Assembly: GCA_007922305.1 (NCBI GenBank) | Contig: ML677366.1 | Coordinates: 12,089,132-12,153,131 of the forward strand | Length of the DNA: 64,000 nt | Source: Dermatemys mawii | Taxonomy: Eukaryota; Chordata; Testudines; Dermatemydidae | Direction: 5' to 3' | Shown here: one piece after another, positions 59,528 to 64,000 of the stretch | How positions within the stretch are numbered: position 1 is the stretch's first letter | How the letters are laid out: every line of letters begins with the position of its first letter | Position numbers and translations under genes: made by a program | Notes under the pieces: generated by a model | What the model was told of the DNA's origin: nothing | The model's database searches: none | The model's input: the letters and a program-made list of their open reading frames with translations, nothing else

Positions 59528-61089
59528 GTGCGTACCTATGTCTGGGAGCACATTCCTATCCTTTCGTCTCTTATGGAGCTCACTTAGACTTGTGGTTCAA
59601 GGTTGAGCAATTGGGTAATGATGGGGTGCTGTATTACTGCTCATGAGCCTTTGCTTTCTTGAGCCCTTCAGTGGAATGAACTCTGAAACATTTTGCTCTG
59701 ATTTCTTGCCACTGCTCCTGAGAGTAGAATCGCCTCCAAGGTTGTACTATAATATTCCCATCAGATCTCAGTCTGCTGCCTACAGTGATACACTATTGTA
59801 TCTCCTATTTTGCAGCCTCATTCAATGGTGAAGGAGACCAGGCCTGATTCTTATTTACGCTAGTGTAAATCAGGACTGATTTCATGAAGGCTGTGGAGCT
59901 ATAGCGGTGTAAAACTGCTGTAAGTGGGCCTAGTTCTCCTCTCACCCAATCAATGTTTCCTTGGCGTTATGAACAGAGAGAGGTCTCTTTGTAATTTAAC
60001 TAAACCAAATCTACTCTGGCCTACAGAAGCTATATTAAGGGCAATGAGGTATTCCAGAGAGATGTATGATGCCTCTCCTTATTAAACTTAGTGATCTGAT
60101 CTGAAGCTCCATTTACAGCAGTTGTTAGCCTGCATAACTCCGTTGGCGGCATGAGACTGGTCATGGAGTTCTGAATCAGGTGCGATAGCGCCAGCGGTGA
60201 GCACGATGTGATTAGAACGATTTGATATCTCTGTGCAATGTATCGTAATCTTATTGTTGGCAAGGGATTCCCACCAAACCAGTGGGAAATAAAGCCATCA
60301 TATAAATCATGAGACATTCTCATCTATAGTACGAATGACACCCACAGCTACAGAGGAAAATGGATACTGCGCTGCTTGCTCTGTGCTTACACCCTGCCGG
60401 TGTAGTCTAACTAAAAGACCCTGTGACAGTGGGCTCTGTCACGTCCTGTCTTTTTTTTTTTTAAGGGAAGCTGATGGGCTGATTTTTTATTTTAGTTTAC
60501 TCTGAGCTTCCCTAGCTCAGGGAACACCAACTGTTTCCCCTGCTGCAATCTGTAATGACTCTTTGTACTTGCTGAAGAAACTCTCTGCATCCAAAGGAAA
60601 ACGTACAACCTTAAAGTTTGTTCCTAGAGTACAGACATCAGCATCCATGATCAAATAGGTGTAAGATGAAAGAGCATTCTGGGTAATGTTGTGCAAATGA
60701 GAACACCAGACTTGCTCTTGACACACATGGAGCCATTTTTGTTTAGCACTAGACAGACGGTAATGAACTCATCCTGATCATGTCAGGCCCACGCGAATAC
60801 TCAGGGCTTGGTTTTATAAAGATATTTCCTCTGGGCTACCGCTAAGAAAACTGCAGCTTGCTGCAGGTCTGGCAGGAAGAGGTAGGGTTGAGTCAGTCAG
60901 GGGCGCTCTTCTCTCTGAATCTGTATTGCTCTAATATCACTCAAAGGAGTGCTATACCAGAGGAAGTAGTGTTATTGATTCAGTAAGGACACTTTTCTTA
61001 GTCAGCACTGACTGTAGTCCCAAACAGCGTGCAGGGAGTACTAATGTCAGAGATGCTTTGTGTTTTGAATGAGAGACAGACGCTTTGAC
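59528..61089 (+). other. Start of the next AGBL1-like intron
   Basis: After the donor at 59528 no further exon was recognised. 59840-59945 resembles the small palindromic MITE family (TTTACGCTAGTGTAAATCAG). Confidence 0.6.
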
Positions 61090-61647
61090 CAGGGGTGAAA
61101 GTAACTTAAAGGACTTAATGGTACGCTAGAGTCCCGAGAAGGGGCGTGGCCTCGACAGGAAAGGGCGGAGCCTTTAGCTCCTTGGGCCCTTTAAATTCTG
61201 ACTGTGGTAGCGGTGGCTGGGAGCCTCGGGCCCTTTAAATCACTGCTGGAGTTGCCAGCTGTGGAGGCGGTTGGGAGCCCCAGGGTTTGAGGGCCATTTA
61301 AAAGGCCCGAGGCGCCAGATGCCACTACCACAGCAGAGCCCTGGGCCCTTTAAATCGCCACTGCAGGAGCCCAAAGTTAGCGGCGTCTGGGGTCTCTGGT
61401 GGTGGTGTAAAGGGCCAGAGGCTCCCACCCGCCGCTACCTGCAGCGGAGACCCAGGCCCTTTAAATCACTGATGGAGCCCCAGGGTCTCCCGGCTGCTAC
61501 CACTATGCTGGGCCTCAGGGCTCTGGCAGAGATTTAAAGGGCTCGGGGCTCCAGATGCAGCTGGGAGCCTCAGGCCCTTTAAATCACCATCTGGGGAAGG
61601 CAATCTGGTATGGTGCACCAGACCGCACCAGCTTACTTTCACCTCTG
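61090..61647. mobile_element. hAT-type element with periodic GGCCCTTTAAAT motif
   Basis: The left end is CAGGGGTGAAAGTAACTT and the right end CTTACTTTCACCTCTG its inverse. Flanks GCTTTGAC (61082-61089) and GCTCTGAC (61648-61655) match at 7 of 8 positions. The motif GGCCCTTTAAAT occurs at about 61185, 61229, 61344, 61455 and 61572. No transposase is encoded. Confidence 0.9.
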
Positions 61648-61655
61648 GCTCTGAC

Positions 61656-63719
61656 CACTTGTGGCTGTTAAAAATCTTGTGTTACTTTTAACAAGAGTAA
61701 GGTTGTTAACCTCGGTAATTATACTCTGCTGATCTGAGCTCTCTGTTCAGTGTCAAATGGTGGATTCTTCCTCTCCCAGAATAAATAGGGACTGTTGCTA
61801 GGGCACATTGGCTGCCATGTTTCAACCCATTTCTGTTGTAGAAGGTCAAGGCCCCTATATGCGGAGTGTTAATAAAGCAATTTGGGGTCCTGAAGGTCCT
61901 TCAAGATAATCACTAATTAATATTTGTAGTAATACATTGCAAATTACTCTCTCTGAGCAAAGGATCTCAAGGATTTTGCAAACCTTATACACTGATAACC
62001 TTGCCCTCCAGCAAAGTGTAGCTAGAAGGAACTCAGCAGCTTCTTTAACGTTACGTAAGAATATAAAAGTCCAGGGCAGGAAGTGAAGAAATAATTGCAG
62101 AGAGAATTTAAGGAAAGAGAATATAATTACCCAGATTGACCAGAACTGCACCACTGATATCTCCTTCTCTTGAGAAACTTGCTAATGGATTTTTAATAAG
62201 CACCAGAGAGCAGAATTTTTGTCGTACATTTTATTCAAAAAGACAATGGGCAGAATCCTGACTCCAGGATGCCAGAACTCCTATTGATTTCAGTGGGGCC
62301 AGGATTTCACCCAAATACCTCTAGCAATGCAGTGTGCCCTAGCACCAGGCTGGGGTATCAGACTCAGGATCATTATCCACTGAATTACTATGCATATCAG
62401 CTGTATGTGGTCTTTAACCCAACACTGCTTAGTTTGTGGGGTCTGATAGGATCACAGCTTGAGGTGGTAGGACAGTAATGTGAAAAGCCCTGTATAAATG
62501 TTGTATTCCAGGTTTAGCTTCAGTGCATTTCTGTTGTTTTCTCACTGCCTTTTCTCTATTTTGGAGGTCTTAAGAGATGTACAGAAACCCCGGTGTTGCA
62601 GGACCTGGACTGTCTTTAACTATCCTTTGAAGTATATGAAATGCACCCCTATTTTTCCCCGTGGTTTTTTTCCTTGTCCTGACCCTCATCACTGGGCAGA
62701 ACTGTAGGGCAGCCAGCATGGGAATCAGAGTAATTTTACATGTGGGCGCCTGTTGCAAGAGAGGGAATCAAATCCACACTTTTGTGACCCATGAGGAAGT
62801 CCTATGAGCTCTAAAGCAGGATAGATATTTCCATTCTGAACATATTGCAAATGATTGCTGTATGCCGGAAAGTTCAGTCCCAGTTGGATCATGAGGTTAT
62901 TATTCTAAGGTCATCTTTCCATTTTTTGTTTATCATTACCATTTATCCCAAAGACAGAGGAGACTTAAATATGCCCATGGGAGCATTTCTTCTTTCCATT
63001 ATATGAATATAAATATTTTTGCAGCTTCTCAGGTTAAGGCAGCTTTAAAGTAGTTCCAATCATTTCTTCCTCAGTATACTAAGTGCCTGATTGATTAGAA
63101 TTGAAATGATATATCATTTCTTACACTGACGTTTATTTTGGAGCTGTGCAAAAGATCATAAGCTATTACCTTCTAATAATTGATATCAGTAGGAGATTTC
63201 CCCTTCTATTTAGGAATCTCTAACTAGAGTACTACTTTCTTTTTTGTTCTTTTGGATTTGGATTCCTAAGAGAATATTCTCAACATAGTAAACCAAAGAT
63301 TTAATTGCATAGTTCCGTGTAATACCCAAGTCACACCCACCAAAGAGTCTCATTAGAATCCAATTAGAATCTTGAATTAGAATTTATATAGGGCCACATT
63401 TTTCAAGAGGCCGCAATTTAGATACTGGTTATGGGGCTGCAATTTTGGACCCTCCAGTTCCCGTGTGTGAAAATGACACAATTTAGAGAGGTACATGATT
63501 TGTAGATGTAATCTGTCAGTTAGATATCTTCATCTTGTGACCTCTGCTCTCAATTAACAGTGCCTGCAGTTTTGCACCCACATTTGATTATAATTAGAAT
63601 CTGTTTTTTAAATCATATGAAAGCAACCCCTATAATTGTATCCATAAACTCACCTGGACAAACGGCCATTTGATTTTTTTTATGCTTTTACTTGCATAGC
63701 TTCTTAATGCACTTTACAA
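61656..63719 (+). other. Intronic, nothing further recognised
   Basis: 62251-62312 may be another degraded palindromic MITE. No splice-bounded exon with the family's next motif was seen. Confidence 0.5.
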
Positions 63720-63805
63720 ACAGCAACTGTGTCTTCTAGCACCTCATTTTACCAAGAGAGAAACTAAGGCTCAGATGACTGAAGATACTTGCCTGTGACC
63801 ATATC
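63720..63805 (-). repeat. MIR-like SINE fragment
   Basis: CTCATTTTACCAAGAGAGAA, then ACTAAGGCTCAGATGACTGA and GCCTGTGACCATATCAG, is the reverse of the MIR core. Confidence 0.6.
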
Positions 63806-63812
63806 AGTAAAT

Positions 63813-64000
63813 TCATAGAATCATAGAATATCAGGGTTGGAAGGGACCTCAAGAGGTCATCTACTCCACCCTCCTACTCAAAACAGGACCAATCCCCAAC
63901 TAAGTCATCCCAGCCAGGGCTTTGTGAAGTCTGACCTTAAAAACCCCTAAGGAAGGAGATTCCATCACCTCCCTAGGTAATCCATTCCAGTGCTTCACCA
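63813..64000 (-). repeat. CR1 LINE 3' region, cut by the window end
   Basis: TCATAGAATCATAGAATATC is the terminal repeat. GGGTTGGAAGGGACCTCAAG, AGGTCATCTACTCCACCC and CCTTAAAAACCCCTAAGGAA follow. It continues past 64000. Confidence 0.95.

Overview
The window looks like vertebrate nuclear DNA, most probably from a turtle. It has long non-coding stretches, GT-AG introns and a dense load of CR1 LINE pieces ending in ATTCTATG-like tails. It also carries Penelope-like (PLE) arms and many short non-autonomous DNA transposons with 8-bp target duplications. Several of those families resemble repeats I know from chelonian genomes. No bacterial-style genes, operons, CRISPR arrays or phage were seen. 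The assignment rests on family recognition, not on a search.

The only host gene I can support is one on the + strand, seen as three consecutive coding exons: 46817-46946, 53190-53321 and 59351-59527. Joined, they give an uninterrupted stretch of the M14 catalytic domain of a cytosolic carboxypeptidase, a tubulin deglutamylase. The wording fits AGBL1 (CCP4) better than its paralogue AGTPBP1 (CCP1). All splice sites are canonical, phases agree and no stop interrupts the frame. The first 46.8 kb would then be upstream intron (or intron plus flank), and everything after 59527 is the next intron. The exons carrying the HxxE zinc ligands and the C-terminus are not in the window as far as I can see.

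The rest is non-coding and largely made of mobile-element relics. Region 1-13000 holds MIR-like SINEs, CR1 fragments, a hAT-type element with perfect duplications (7413-7841) and a PLE hairpin (12516-12721). Region 14386-16090 is a three-layer nested transposon. Region 20829-21695 is a GC-rich hAT-type element that mimics a CpG island. Region 23270-24085 is a CR1 split by a DNA transposon. Regions 26832-27709 and 30193-31515 hold adjacent or nested hAT, MITE, SINE and PLE copies. Region 32480-33115 is a different LINE with a zinc-knuckle-like C-terminus. Region 45985-46627 is a second copy of the 20829 family just before the first exon. The two introns carry CR1, a hAT and a PLE with a GIY-YIG endonuclease relic, the last ending about 50 bp before the third exon. 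Region 61090-61647 is a hAT-type element with an internal periodic motif, and the window ends inside a CR1.
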